This document shows positions 8,818-18,330 of a DNA stretch of 64,000 bases, one piece after another. The DNA comes from Gammaproteobacteria bacterium. Lineage in GTDB: Bacteria > Pseudomonadota > Gammaproteobacteria > Xanthomonadales > Wenzhouxiangellaceae. The notes below the pieces were generated by a model, which saw nothing but the letters and a program-made list of their open reading frames with translations, was not told the origin of the DNA and ran no database searches. The stretch's first letter is position 1, and the number at the start of each line of letters is the position of its first letter. Location of the stretch: positions 172,486 through 236,485 of the forward strand of contig JAJFKY010000014.1 of the NCBI GenBank assembly GCA_021772975.1, in the 5' to 3' direction. A program made the translations under genes and the position numbers.

Positions 8818-9282
8818 CTAATCAGGCTGCGGGGCAGGGGCCGGCAATAAGGTGTTCTGATCATGCCGTAAATACCAGCAGCCATCCTCGGCAGGGGCAA
8901 ACAGCATGCTTAACAGAAACGGCTGGCCGGGCCGCTCGGGCCGGTTGACGCTGACACGATAAACCGTCAGGGCAAACTGGCTTTGCACGTTCTGTTTAAC
9001 TAACTCAGCATCGAATACCCAGCTGGTATCGCTGAACCACTGCTGATGCCCCTGTTCGATGGCCTGACGGGTATCCCAGCTACTGCCATCGGGCAAGATC
9101 ATCAGTAAATCATCATCCGGCGCAATGGTCGACATATAGGCTACCAGGTCACGTTGCTGAATCGCATTGAGGTGGCGCGACATGACTTCCGCAAAACTGG
9201 TGGCGCATTCACTGGCCTTGGCCGCAGGCGGATGCAGAGTGATTGCCAGCAGCAGTGCTAGCAGTGCTAACGATTGACTCAT
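8818..9282 (-). CDS. Exported NTF2/SnoaL-like protein
   Basis: The protein is 154 aa with an N-terminal signal peptide (residues 1-23, LLLAITLHPPAAKA). The mature part starts with a helix (EVMSRHLNAIQQRDLVAYMST), then PDGSSWDTRQAIEQGHQQWF and beta strands ending LRHDQNTLL, the helix-then-sheet arrangement of NTF2-like (SnoaL/DUF4440) proteins. These bind small molecules or act as isomerases; no catalytic residue can be named. Two other exported proteins in the window (41385-41861 and 43869-44306) have the same general plan. Confidence 0.68.
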   Translation of the reverse strand: MSQSLALLALLLAITLHPPAAKASECATSFAEVMSRHLNAIQQRDLVAYMSTIAPDDDLLMILPDGSSWDTRQAIEQGHQQWFSDTSWVFDAELVKQNVQSQFALTVYRVSVNRPERPGQPFLLSMLFAPAEDGCWYLRHDQNTLLPAPAPQPD

Positions 9283-9436
9283 CGGATGGTGCTCAATACT
9301 GTTTAAGTTGGTCAGTTTGAGTTCAGTATACGGATTGGCGCGGTCCCGGCCAATCAGGCCGGGATGATGAGGTTCCCAGGCCGAGTGTTAAACTCAGCCT
9401 GGGGGTTGAGTGGCTGCCCGGGTTAATGCCGGGGGC

Positions 9437-10144
9437 TTATGAACCCATATCAATTTCACCGGCCACGTTATCCACGTCCACGCCGCCGGATCCATCACTG
9501 TCAAGTATAAAGTTGGCCGCGCCATCCACGTCAATATCGCCCGAACCATCATCAATGGTTACCGTTCCGGCAACGTTCTTAATGTCAATTTCACCGGAGC
9601 CGTCATCGATACGGATATCGCCGCCCAGCTCGCGTGCCCGGATCGGACCCGAACCATCGTCTATCAAAACATCACCGCTGATATTCTCAATGCGGATTTC
9701 TCCGGAACCATCATCAATATCCAGTTCACCCAGAATATCAATCACTTCAATTGGCCCGGAGCCATCGTCGATGTCGATGTTCAAGCGTGCGGGGACCCGG
9801 ATAGTCAGGTCAATCCAGGTTTCATTCCAGCCCCACCATCCGTTGCGTTTGTTTTTTGCCACCAGTCTGGCACGCGAACCTGACATTCTTTCCAGGCTCA
9901 GCTCATAACCATCCTCATCGGCTTTGTCCTGGTAAATTTTGGCTTCCACGATGATCTCGTCGAGCTGATCATCACCGGTAATCAGCATCGGCCCCGCACC
10001 GGCATCAATATCGAGTAATTCAATGTCCTCCACAGCCAGCCGCAGTGTTTGGCTGTCGCGCAGCTTGCCGTCACCGGCATGGCTGAGTATGGGCAGCATG
10101 CAGAGGATTACCAACAGGGTGAAAAAGCGTGTGATATTTTGCAT
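9437..10144 (-). CDS. Exported DUF4097-like protein with six 18-residue DDGSG repeats
   Basis: The protein is 235 aa from ATG 10144, which has AAGGAAC 6-8 nt upstream; an ATG at 10162 would add six residues without a ribosome site. Residues 1-23 are a signal peptide. After a 100-residue beta-rich head with a Trp-rich stretch (NGWWGWNETW, 101-110), residues about 123-231 consist of six near-perfect 18-residue repeats of the form I-D-D-G-S-G-x-I-x-h-x-x-h-x-G-x. This predicts a regular beta-solenoid with acidic turns, as in DUF4097/auto-transporter head-like proteins. The regular DDGSG turns could bind calcium; that is inference. Location is periplasm or cell surface. Confidence 0.78.
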   Translation of the reverse strand: MQNITRFFTLLVILCMLPILSHAGDGKLRDSQTLRLAVEDIELLDIDAGAGPMLITGDDQLDEIIVEAKIYQDKADEDGYELSLERMSGSRARLVAKNKRNGWWGWNETWIDLTIRVPARLNIDIDDGSGPIEVIDILGELDIDDGSGEIRIENISGDVLIDDGSGPIRARELGGDIRIDDGSGEIDIKNVAGTVTIDDGSGDIDVDGAANFILDSDGSGGVDVDNVAGEIDMGS

Positions 10145-10260
10145 AGTTTGTTCCTTTGCCAATGCTTGTCGGGCATTACCCGCCGAAGCGTTAAGGGTTA
10201 CTCACAGATTAGTTGCCGAATCGGGCTGTCGGGTTTAAACACTCGGACCGGTATAGCCGT

Positions 10261-13200
10261 TCAGCCCTGGTTTTCAGCCGCGGGCCGCCAGCGGCGTGGT
10301 AGCAATTGGCTTATTTTATGAATCAGCCAGCCAAACAGCCGTCTGGGGACATGCCGCAGATAATCCATCCAGTTATAGATAGAGGGTAGAAACACCAGGC
10401 TGACCAGGGTTGAGAACAGCAGTCCGCCAACAATGGCACGCGCCATCGGAAAGTAGGGTGGGCCATTGCCACCGACCTGCGCACTGCCGAAACACAGCGG
10501 CAGCAGACCCAGCACGGTGGTGCCGACGGTCATCAGAATAGGTCGCAGACGGTCACGGCCGGCCTGCAGCACGGCATCATTGCGTGGCAGCCCCTGGGCC
10601 CGCAGATGGTTGATATGGTCAATCAGCACGATACCGTTATTAACCACCACCCCGATCAGAATCAGAATACCGATCATGGCCATAAATGAGAATATGGTGC
10701 CGGTCAGCATAAAGAACCAGTACACGCCGACAACCGAAAACAGGATCGAAACGATCATGGTGGCCGGGTACAGCAATGATTCAAATAACGCCGCCAGTAC
10801 GATATAGATAATACACATCGCCAGCAGAATATTCAGCAGCATTTTCTGACCGGTGGTGTCTTCCTGGGAAAAGCCGCGTCCCAATCGCCAGTCATAACCG
10901 GTGGGTAGCGTCATTAATTCCATTTTATCGGTGATCAGCTCGCGCGCACGTTGCATGGTGATGTCATCCAGATTGGCCTGGATAGTGATCGAGGTTTCCC
11001 GGTTCAGGCGTTGGATTTCGACTGCACCGGGGGTTTCCACCACGTTAACCATGGCCATCAGTGGGACCTGCTGGCCTTGTTCATTACGCAGCTTCAGGTC
11101 ATTCAGCGCGGAAGGATCACGTTTGTCGGCGTCACGAAATTGCAGCTTGACCGGTACCTCGCCAAACTCGCCTTTGTATTCGCGCAGGTCGGTGCCACGC
11201 AGCGCGATGGCGACTGCGTTGGCGACCTGCTGGGTGCTGAAGCCGAACTGCCGGGCGCGTTCCCGGTCCACCCGCACCTGGACTTCACGTTCGCCGGGAC
11301 TGACCGGCAAGCGCACGCTTTCCAGACCTTCAACGCTGGATAATAACCGCACCACGTCATCCGCCAGCGCCCGCAGGGTGGTGCTGGAATCACCTTGCAG
11401 CGACACCGAAACACCCTGGGAAGAGCCGGAGCGGCTTTGGTCAAAGCTGGGTTTGCCGATCGCAATCTTGGGCAGGCCCGCCAGAATCTCGTCGGCTATT
11501 TCGGTGCTGGCGCGTTCAGCATCCTGGTCATCGCTGAGCAGCACCGATGATTGCGCAATACCGGTTTCATCGTAATAGGAATAGACCGCGCGAATTTCGA
11601 AGCGCTCCTGATTGGCATACAGGTATTCCTCAATACGATCGACCGACTGCTTGATTTTCGGCAGTGGGTAATGGGCGTCCAGATTGTATTGCAGAAACAA
11701 CTGCCGGGTCTGGCTGGCGGGGAACATATCGCTTTCCACCACACTGACCGGCACCGCGATGGACAGAAAAGTCAGCAAGATCAGCAGCCCGGTTTTCCAG
11801 CGATGCACCAGGGTCCACTGCAGAATACGCACATAGCGCCGGCGCAGCCTATCCAACAATGGCGAAGGCTTCTGGGCCCGCGGCTTCAGGCGGCTGGCCA
11901 GCAGTGGGATGACGGTTTGTGCCATTACCAGCGAGACCACCAGTGAGACCACAATCGCCAGCGCGACATGCGACATAAATATGGATATCTGATTCTGCTC
12001 GCCAAAAATATTCGGCAAAAACACCGCCGCGCTGGTCAGTGTGCCGGCTGCTACCGCCAGTGCCACCGAGCGCACGCCCCGGACCGTGGCGGGCATGATT
12101 TCATGCGGGGTTTTCTCTCGCTCGGTGGCAATACTTTCACTCACCACCACGGCATTATCGACCAGCATGCCAACCGCCAGCATTAACCCCATCATGGACA
12201 GAATATTCAGCGAAATGCCGGCAAAATACATGACCCCGAGCGTAATCGTGATCGACACCGGCACCGCCAGCGCCACGATCAGCGTCATGGGTAGATTACG
12301 CAGGAAAAAATACAGCACCAGCAATGCCAGCAGCGCGCCGAGCAGACCGGAGTTACGCAGTTCCTTGAGTGAGCTGACCACGCCCGCGCCCTGGTCTTCC
12401 AGGAAAAACAGGGTAATGCCACGCATTTCCGGGGTTTCACCGATACGGTTGACCTCGGCCAGCACCTGTCGGCCCACTTCCACCAGGTTGGCGCCGCTTT
12501 CCTTGAACACGCTGACACCGATGGCGTAGCTGCGATCCAGGTGCCGGGCATAATTGCGCCGCGCCGAGGTATAGCTGATATCGGCTATGTCCGAGAGACG
12601 CAGACCGTTAGCGCCAATCACCATGTCTTCAAACTGTTCGATGCGGGTAAACTCGCCATGCGGAGTAACCCGGTAGCGCAGATTGTTTTCACTGATCAGG
12701 CCGGCGGATGCGGAAAAATTAACGGCCTGCAGCTGAGTCTGTAACTGGTTCAGGTCGATGCCGTGCGCGGTCACCCGGTCAGCGATCAGCTCGATGCGTA
12801 TTTCCTTGGGTTCAAGGCCCTGCAGTTCGACCCGCGCCACCCCCGGCAGGCGTTCCAGCGGGCGGATCAGGTTGCGCTGAATCATATCGTAAGCATTGGA
12901 CAGATCGCGTTCGCTGGAAATGCGCAGGGTCAATACCGCCTGATCGGCGGTGTTGAATTTGAACACATTAATGCGCCGGATATCCGCGGGCAGTTGATCA
13001 CGAATGGCTTCAATCCGCTCACGTGCTTCCATCGCCTTGATGGCCACATCGCTGCCCCAGTCCATTTCCATAAAGAAGCTGGCCATATTGGCGTTGGAAG
13101 TGGTATTGAGTTCCTTGATGCCGCTGATGGTGGTCAGGACTTCTTCCACCGGCCGGGTGATTTCGCGCTCGACCTCATCGGGCGTGGAGCCGGTATAGGG

Positions 13201-13350
13201 AATCTGCACCATCACAAACGGCACATCCAGCTCCGGAAAATACTCCAGCGGCAATAACCGGGCCGAGATCAGTCCGACCGCCACCAGCGAGACAAATATC
13301 ATAATCGTAGTGATCGGACGGCGAATGGCAAACTCGGCGGGTGAACTCAT
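10261..13350 (-). CDS. RND efflux pump, inner-membrane transporter (second of two)
   Basis: The protein is 1029 aa, normal for HAE1/AcrB-type transporters. Residue 1-30 begin the first membrane helix (RRPITTIMIFVSLVAVG). Large periplasmic porter loops follow helices 1 and 7, and the central helix block contains the proton-relay helix 4 with GMLVDNAVVV, where the second Asp of the AcrB VDDAIVV motif is Asn, a frequent variant. Helices 9-12 include GVVVNNGIVLIDHINHLR. It is 33 bp downstream of the other RND gene, so the operon is MFP-RND-RND, as in MdtABC-type systems. Substrates cannot be predicted. No outer-membrane channel gene adjoins; a shared TolC-type protein is expected. Confidence 0.93.
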   Translation of the reverse strand: MSSPAEFAIRRPITTIMIFVSLVAVGLISARLLPLEYFPELDVPFVMVQIPYTGSTPDEVEREITRPVEEVLTTISGIKELNTTSNANMASFFMEMDWGSDVAIKAMEARERIEAIRDQLPADIRRINVFKFNTADQAVLTLRISSERDLSNAYDMIQRNLIRPLERLPGVARVELQGLEPKEIRIELIADRVTAHGIDLNQLQTQLQAVNFSASAGLISENNLRYRVTPHGEFTRIEQFEDMVIGANGLRLSDIADISYTSARRNYARHLDRSYAIGVSVFKESGANLVEVGRQVLAEVNRIGETPEMRGITLFFLEDQGAGVVSSLKELRNSGLLGALLALLVLYFFLRNLPMTLIVALAVPVSITITLGVMYFAGISLNILSMMGLMLAVGMLVDNAVVVSESIATEREKTPHEIMPATVRGVRSVALAVAAGTLTSAAVFLPNIFGEQNQISIFMSHVALAIVVSLVVSLVMAQTVIPLLASRLKPRAQKPSPLLDRLRRRYVRILQWTLVHRWKTGLLILLTFLSIAVPVSVVESDMFPASQTRQLFLQYNLDAHYPLPKIKQSVDRIEEYLYANQERFEIRAVYSYYDETGIAQSSVLLSDDQDAERASTEIADEILAGLPKIAIGKPSFDQSRSGSSQGVSVSLQGDSSTTLRALADDVVRLLSSVEGLESVRLPVSPGEREVQVRVDRERARQFGFSTQQVANAVAIALRGTDLREYKGEFGEVPVKLQFRDADKRDPSALNDLKLRNEQGQQVPLMAMVNVVETPGAVEIQRLNRETSITIQANLDDITMQRARELITDKMELMTLPTGYDWRLGRGFSQEDTTGQKMLLNILLAMCIIYIVLAALFESLLYPATMIVSILFSVVGVYWFFMLTGTIFSFMAMIGILILIGVVVNNGIVLIDHINHLRAQGLPRNDAVLQAGRDRLRPILMTVGTTVLGLLPLCFGSAQVGGNGPPYFPMARAIVGGLLFSTLVSLVFLPSIYNWMDYLRHVPRRLFGWLIHKISQLLPRRWRPAAENQG

Positions 13351-13383
13351 AATGTCATACCTGTAAGCTGGGTTGCACCAGGG

Positions 13384-16300
13384 TCAGTCAGCGGGCAGTG
13401 GCTGCAGTTTGAGACCGGCCGGGGTGTTGGCGGCCGGTTCCGTGCGCCGATCCAGTAATGAATAGACCACCGGCACCACCACCAGTGTCAGCAGGGTGGA
13501 AACCAGTAGTCCGCTGATGACCGTAACGGCCATCGGCGCGCGCACCTCGGCGCCTTCACCAATTCCCAGCGCCATCGGCGACAGACCCAGTACGGTAGTC
13601 ATGGTGGTCATCAGAATAGGGCGCAGACGCAGCTTACCGGCTTGCACAATGGCTTCGGCGCGCGCCATGCCCTCAGTGCGCAGGTGGTTGATCAGATCAA
13701 TCAACACAATGGCATTGTTGACCACGATACCGGCCAGCATGATCAGCCCGATAAATACCATCACGCTTAATGGCATACCGGTGATGGCGACTGCCAGCGC
13801 AACGCCAACCGCCGCCAGTGGCACCGAGAACAAAATCACCAGCGGGTGAACCAATGATTCAAACTGGGAGGCCATGACCAGGTAAACCAGAAAAATGGCC
13901 AGCCCCAGAGCAAACAGTAATGAGCGGATAGAGGCCTGCAGTTCTTCATTTTGACCCACCACCCGTACCGACATGGCTGGCGGCACCCGCAAACCCTGCA
14001 ATAACCGCTCGGCATCGCTGACCGCCGCGCCGAGCGCGCCATAGGCAATATTGGCGGAAATGACCGCTACCCGCTCCTGGTCGGCGCGCCGGATTTCCGC
14101 CGGGCCTTCGGTCACTATCACTTCAGCTACCGACGACAGTGTCACCGGCCGCGCGCTTTGCGGGTTGATGACCAGTTGCCTGATATCGTCGACTGACGAG
14201 CGATCCGCTTCGGCCGCGCGCACCAGCACATCAATCTTGCGATCACGCCAACTGTAGCGGGTGGCCACCACGCCGCGTACGCTGTTGACCAGTTGATCAG
14301 AGATGTTTTTCACGGTCAATCCGAGTGCGGCCGCGCGTTCCTGGTCAAAATACACCTGCACTTCGGGGTGGCCCTGGTCCATGCTTGATTCCAGATCCAC
14401 AAAGCGGTCGGATTGCTGCAGCCGTTGCACCACCTGCTGGCCCACCTGCTTGAGTTCGGCCAGGTTGTAACCTACCACCTGGATCTCCAGCGGTTTGGCA
14501 AAGCTGAGTAATTCCGGTCTGGCGAAGTTGGCCTGCACCCCGGGTTGCTGGCCAATCACGCTGCGCAGGGCCTGCATGCTGCGACGCTCGCTGACTTCAT
14601 CCGTGGCGTTCAGCGCGATCAGCACCCGACCGATGTTTTCACCGGACTCGGTTGGGTTGGCATCAATCCGGTTGCCGCTGCCGGACACCCCATAGGCATA
14701 ATCAATCTCACTGATCCCGGTGCTGGCCGCCTGTACGGCCTCGACCGCCTGATCGGTTTGCGCCAGCGGGGTGCCGGGCGGCAGTTCCAGGGTGATTTCA
14801 TAGCTGCCCTGGGCGAGTTGCGGTATCAATTCCAGGTCCTGACGCAGCAGAAACCATACCGCGGCGGTCAGCAGCGCGGCCGAAACTGCCAGCACCAGCG
14901 GCCGGTGCCGCAACGCGCCATGCAGCAACTGCACATAGCGCTGACGCAGCATGCGCATTATCCGGCCACCGCTTTCGGCGGTTTCCGCTCCAGCGCTGAC
15001 CCGCCGGTTAGCGCGGCTCGATAGCCGCGCCGCCAGCATCGGAATCAGGCTGATTGCGACCAGTAATGAAATCGCCAGTGCGAAGGTGACGGTTAAAGCC
15101 TGATCGCGAAATAGTTGTCCGGCCACGCCTTCCACGAAAGCCAGCGGAAAAAATACCGCGATGGTGGTCAGGGTGGATGCCACCACCGCGGCGCCGACTT
15201 CGCGGGTGCCGATTACCGCGGCTTTAGCCCGTTCGGTGCCGGCCGCGCGATGGCGGGAAATATTTTCCAGCACCACAATGGCATTATCAACCAGTAAACC
15301 GGTGGCCAGGGCAATGCCGCCCAGCGACATGATATTCAATGAAATATCAGCCTGGCCCATTAAAAAGAAGGTTGCGATAATGGAAATTGGAATCGATAAC
15401 GCGATGATCGCGGTGGAGGCAAAATCACGCAGAAACACAAAGATCACCAGCATCGCCAGCAGACCACCCAGCAACGCCGCGCTGACCACTGCCTGAATCG
15501 CCTGCTTGATGAACACGGATTGATCATCGACGGTAATCAGCTGCATGCCCGCGGGCAACTCGTCCCGCAATTCGGATAAAGCCTGTGCGACCGCCCCGGT
15601 GACACTAACCGTATTGGCATCGCCTTCTTTGTAGACGGCGACTTCCACGGCTTCCTGGCCATTCATACGGATAATGGCCTGACGTTCCTTATAACTTTGC
15701 GTAACTTCCGCAATATCCTTGAGATAAACCGGCCGTCCGCTGCCGGTGGAGATAATCACTTCGGCGATTTCCGGCACCGAGTCAAACTGATTGATGGTGC
15801 GTACCAGATAACGTTGCGCGCCGTCTTCCAGCCGACCGGCGGAGACATTGACATTTTCAGCCGCCAGTCGTTGATTCAAATCATTCACGCTGATGCCCAG
15901 CTGGGCCAGCTTTTCCATATCAATATCAATATGGACTTCGTCTTCCAGGCCACCACTGATTTTGACCGCGGCCACCCCGGCCACCGGCTCCAGGCGTTTT
16001 TTAAGCTCTTCATCAGCAAAGCGTCGCAGAACTTTCAGCTCGGTCTGGTCTGCGCCCATAGCGTCAGTCATGCTTAAACCCAGCCGCAGAACCGGATCGG
16101 TGGCGGGATTAAAGCGCAGGATCAACGGGCGCGTGGCTTCCAGCGGCAATTGCAGAATTTCCAGCTTTTCACGCACATCCAGGCCTGCCATGTCCATATC
16201 GGCGCCCCAGTTAAATTCCAGAATCACATCTGACTGGCCCGCGCGGGATACCGACTTGACCGTGCGTACGTTTTTGACCACGCCCACGCTTTCTTCCAGT

Positions 16301-16497
16301 GGCTTGGTAATCAGGGTTTCGATTTCCGCCGGAGCCGCGCCCAAAAACTCGGTGCGCACCGTCAGGGTAGGGTAGGACAGGTCCGGCAACAGGTTGACTT
16401 TCAGATCGGCCAGCGAAATAAAGCCGAACAGCAGCAGGGTAACGGCGCCCATGGCCACCGTTACCGGGCGTTTGACGGCGACGTCAATCAGTTTCAT
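13384..16497 (-). CDS. RND efflux pump, inner-membrane transporter (first of two)
   Basis: The protein is 1037 aa. It has the duplicated RND architecture: helix 1 near residues 10-30, a porter/docking loop, helices 2-6 including GLLVDNAIVVLEN in helix 4, a second loop and helices 8-12 with AGIVVNNAIVLIDLINHLR. Its start ATG overlaps the stop of the membrane-fusion gene by 4 bp, implying translational coupling. Its sequence is clearly different from the downstream RND, so the pair may form a heteromeric pump like MdtB/MdtC or act separately with the same fusion protein. Confidence 0.93.
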   Translation of the reverse strand: MKLIDVAVKRPVTVAMGAVTLLLFGFISLADLKVNLLPDLSYPTLTVRTEFLGAAPAEIETLITKPLEESVGVVKNVRTVKSVSRAGQSDVILEFNWGADMDMAGLDVREKLEILQLPLEATRPLILRFNPATDPVLRLGLSMTDAMGADQTELKVLRRFADEELKKRLEPVAGVAAVKISGGLEDEVHIDIDMEKLAQLGISVNDLNQRLAAENVNVSAGRLEDGAQRYLVRTINQFDSVPEIAEVIISTGSGRPVYLKDIAEVTQSYKERQAIIRMNGQEAVEVAVYKEGDANTVSVTGAVAQALSELRDELPAGMQLITVDDQSVFIKQAIQAVVSAALLGGLLAMLVIFVFLRDFASTAIIALSIPISIIATFFLMGQADISLNIMSLGGIALATGLLVDNAIVVLENISRHRAAGTERAKAAVIGTREVGAAVVASTLTTIAVFFPLAFVEGVAGQLFRDQALTVTFALAISLLVAISLIPMLAARLSSRANRRVSAGAETAESGGRIMRMLRQRYVQLLHGALRHRPLVLAVSAALLTAAVWFLLRQDLELIPQLAQGSYEITLELPPGTPLAQTDQAVEAVQAASTGISEIDYAYGVSGSGNRIDANPTESGENIGRVLIALNATDEVSERRSMQALRSVIGQQPGVQANFARPELLSFAKPLEIQVVGYNLAELKQVGQQVVQRLQQSDRFVDLESSMDQGHPEVQVYFDQERAAALGLTVKNISDQLVNSVRGVVATRYSWRDRKIDVLVRAAEADRSSVDDIRQLVINPQSARPVTLSSVAEVIVTEGPAEIRRADQERVAVISANIAYGALGAAVSDAERLLQGLRVPPAMSVRVVGQNEELQASIRSLLFALGLAIFLVYLVMASQFESLVHPLVILFSVPLAAVGVALAVAITGMPLSVMVFIGLIMLAGIVVNNAIVLIDLINHLRTEGMARAEAIVQAGKLRLRPILMTTMTTVLGLSPMALGIGEGAEVRAPMAVTVISGLLVSTLLTLVVVPVVYSLLDRRTEPAANTPAGLKLQPLPAD

Positions 16498-17570
16498 GAT
16501 TCGATGACTTCAATCAGTGCACCATCACGCAGGCTGGCCTTGCCGGCGGTCACTACCGTTTCTCCCGACTCCAGACCGGACAGCACTTCCAGCATGCCGT
16601 GTTCTTCGTAACCGACCCGGATGGTGCGCCGCGCTACCGATTGATCAGTGCTGACCACATAAGTGGTGTAGTTGCCGTCTTCACTCACCACTGCGTCTTT
16701 ACTGATCAGCGGTACGTTCTCGCGAGTGTCATAGATAATACGCACGCGCCCGAATAAACCGGGCTTCAAGCGGTTGCTGTCATCATCAATCTGGGCGGTG
16801 ACCTTAAAGGTGCCGGTGGCCGGATCAATCACCGGGCTGATCCGCAGCACCGAGCCGGTAAAGATTTCATCCGGGAAGGCATCCACGCTGATCGCCACCG
16901 GGTGGTTTTTACGCAGGGTATTCAGTTCACGCTCAGGCACGAACAGGACGGCCAGCAGCGGATCAAAATCATCGATCCGGAACACCGCCTGGTTTTCAGT
17001 CACCAGATTACCGGTTTTTACCATCCGCTCGGATATCACGCCGCCGATCGGTGCGCGGATTTCAGTGTGGTCCAGATCCAGCGCCGCCAGTTTGAAAATC
17101 GCTCGTTGCGACTCGGCATCAAAGCGGGTGCGCTCATACTCATCGCTGCTGATCAATTTGCGCGAATACATTTCATCGGCGCGTTTCAAGGCGTTTTCCA
17201 TCTGCTGCAGAGTGGCTTTGGTGCGTTCTGCTTCCAGTTTAAAACGGTCATCTTCCAGCCGGGCCATCACCTGACCCGCCTTAACCACATCACCTTCCTC
17301 AACCAGAATATCCAGCACGACACCGGTATTCTTGGCTACCACCACGGCGGTTTCTTCCGCTTCCAGGCTGGCGGTGCCTTCATAGGCCGCCGAGACCTTG
17401 CCCAGCATCACGGTGCTGGTTTCTACCGGAATGGCAATCACTTCCTCTGCTGCATTTTCCTGGCCATTGGCATTGGAACTGTTGCCGCAGCCGGTCAGCA
17501 GCGGAATCAGCAGTATGATCAGCGGAAGCAGAATGGTGGTCTTGTACAAAACGCTGTTTGAGCGAGGCAT
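16494..17570 (-). CDS. RND efflux periplasmic adaptor (membrane-fusion protein), lipoprotein
   Basis: The protein is 358 aa. Lipoprotein signal with lipobox LLTGC and Cys28. The order barrel/lipoyl/hairpin/lipoyl/barrel is visible: lipoyl half VLDILVEEGDVVKAGQVMAR near 80-100, a short helical hairpin (about 105-150), second lipoyl half with APIGGVISERMVKTGNLV near 165-185, then beta-barrel and membrane-proximal domains. It links the RND pump to an outer-membrane channel. It is first in the operon and is read from a good sigma70 promoter at 17653-17625. GGAG lies 6-7 nt before the ATG. Confidence 0.92.
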   Translation of the reverse strand: MPRSNSVLYKTTILLPLIILLIPLLTGCGNSSNANGQENAAEEVIAIPVETSTVMLGKVSAAYEGTASLEAEETAVVVAKNTGVVLDILVEEGDVVKAGQVMARLEDDRFKLEAERTKATLQQMENALKRADEMYSRKLISSDEYERTRFDAESQRAIFKLAALDLDHTEIRAPIGGVISERMVKTGNLVTENQAVFRIDDFDPLLAVLFVPERELNTLRKNHPVAISVDAFPDEIFTGSVLRISPVIDPATGTFKVTAQIDDDSNRLKPGLFGRVRIIYDTRENVPLISKDAVVSEDGNYTTYVVSTDQSVARRTIRVGYEEHGMLEVLSGLESGETVVTAGKASLRDGALIEVIES

Positions 17571-17985
17571 GTGGTTTCTCCAAACTTAAGCCGTTAGATG
17601 CTTGGTGTTCTATTGCACTATAACACTATAACTGTGATTTTTACGATTGTCTATATGCCAGAAGATATAAAAACCATATGCAATATATATGCCATAAAAA
17701 ATATTCAATATTATTTATAATAATCAATTGGTTACAATTTTAAGCATATCAATAAAAGTTATTTTTACTAAATAGTGGGTTTATTGACTGGTTGATTAAT
17801 CAAGTTTAGCGGTCACCACGGTGGCAAAAGCAAACCATGCTCAGGATTGGATGGACAATAACGTCGTTGGGTTTATAGCCGCTGCAATCGCAACACCGAC
17901 AGATTTGAGCCGGGCGGTTTTTTGTAGTGATATCGTTGGCTTACGGCTGGCGCCTAAGCCACCCGACCACCGCAGGGCACTGCTA
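17571..17985. other. 415-bp non-coding region between cbpM and the efflux operon
   Basis: The part nearest the efflux operon (about 17610-17810) is strikingly AT-rich compared with the flanking genes and contains the operon promoter. At 17938-17960 a stem-loop with GGCTTA/TAAGCC arms lies 26 nt after the cbpM stop and may end that transcript, though no T-run follows. A short open frame at 17821-18048 on the plus strand overlaps cbpM and shows no ribosome site or coding character. Confidence 0.5.
17625..17653 (-). promoter_or_regulatory. Sigma70 promoter of the RND efflux operon
   Basis: Reading the minus strand, TAGACA (17653-17648) and TATAGT (17630-17625) are separated by exactly 17 nt, each matching five of six consensus bases. 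The predicted start lies about 50 nt before the adaptor ATG. The 8-mer ACTATAAC is directly repeated (17618-17633) across the -10 region, which could be an operator half-site pair. Confidence 0.6.
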
Positions 17986-18330
17986 TCAGCTGGCTTGATC
18001 CAGCAGTTGTCGCAGTTGCTGGTGCATGCCATCCACCTGACGGCGTAACTGCTCCAGATCATCCAGCAGTTCCAGCGACAGCGCCACGCCTGGCATATTG
18101 AGCTGTAAATCCTGCTGTAAGCGCTGGGCACGGCGCAGCCGGGTCAGCGCCCGGGTATCGAACAACCATTGCCGGGCAGGCTGTTCCGCCACTGGGGCGA
18201 TGATGCCGTGCTCCACCAGCTCAACAATAAACTCGCTGTGCACACCACTGCGCTCACACACCTCGGTCAGACTGTAAGTGGTGGTCTGATCCAGAATCTC
18301 CACGCGTTCGGTAATGGCCTTGCTGCTCAT
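17986..18330 (-). CDS. cbpM: Chaperone modulator CbpM
   Basis: The protein is 114 aa. The N-terminal part ([28 protein letters not shown]) is a MerR-like helix-turn-helix, followed by a helical region with [36 protein letters not shown]. This matches CbpM/YccD, the small protein that binds the J-domain of CbpA and inhibits both its co-chaperone and DNA-binding activities. The gene overlaps the cbpA stop by 4 bp, the standard cbpAM arrangement. Confidence 0.87.
   Translation of the reverse strand: MSSKAITERVEILDQTTTYSLTEVCERSGVHSEFIVELVEHGIIAPVAEQPARQWLFDTRALTRLRRAQRLQQDLQLNMPGVALSLELLDDLEQLRRQVDGMHQQLRQLLDQAS

Noticed and set aside
17821..18048. Small plus-strand gene upstream of the efflux operon
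   Set aside because: It overlaps cbpM antisense, has no ribosome site and no recognisable protein features.
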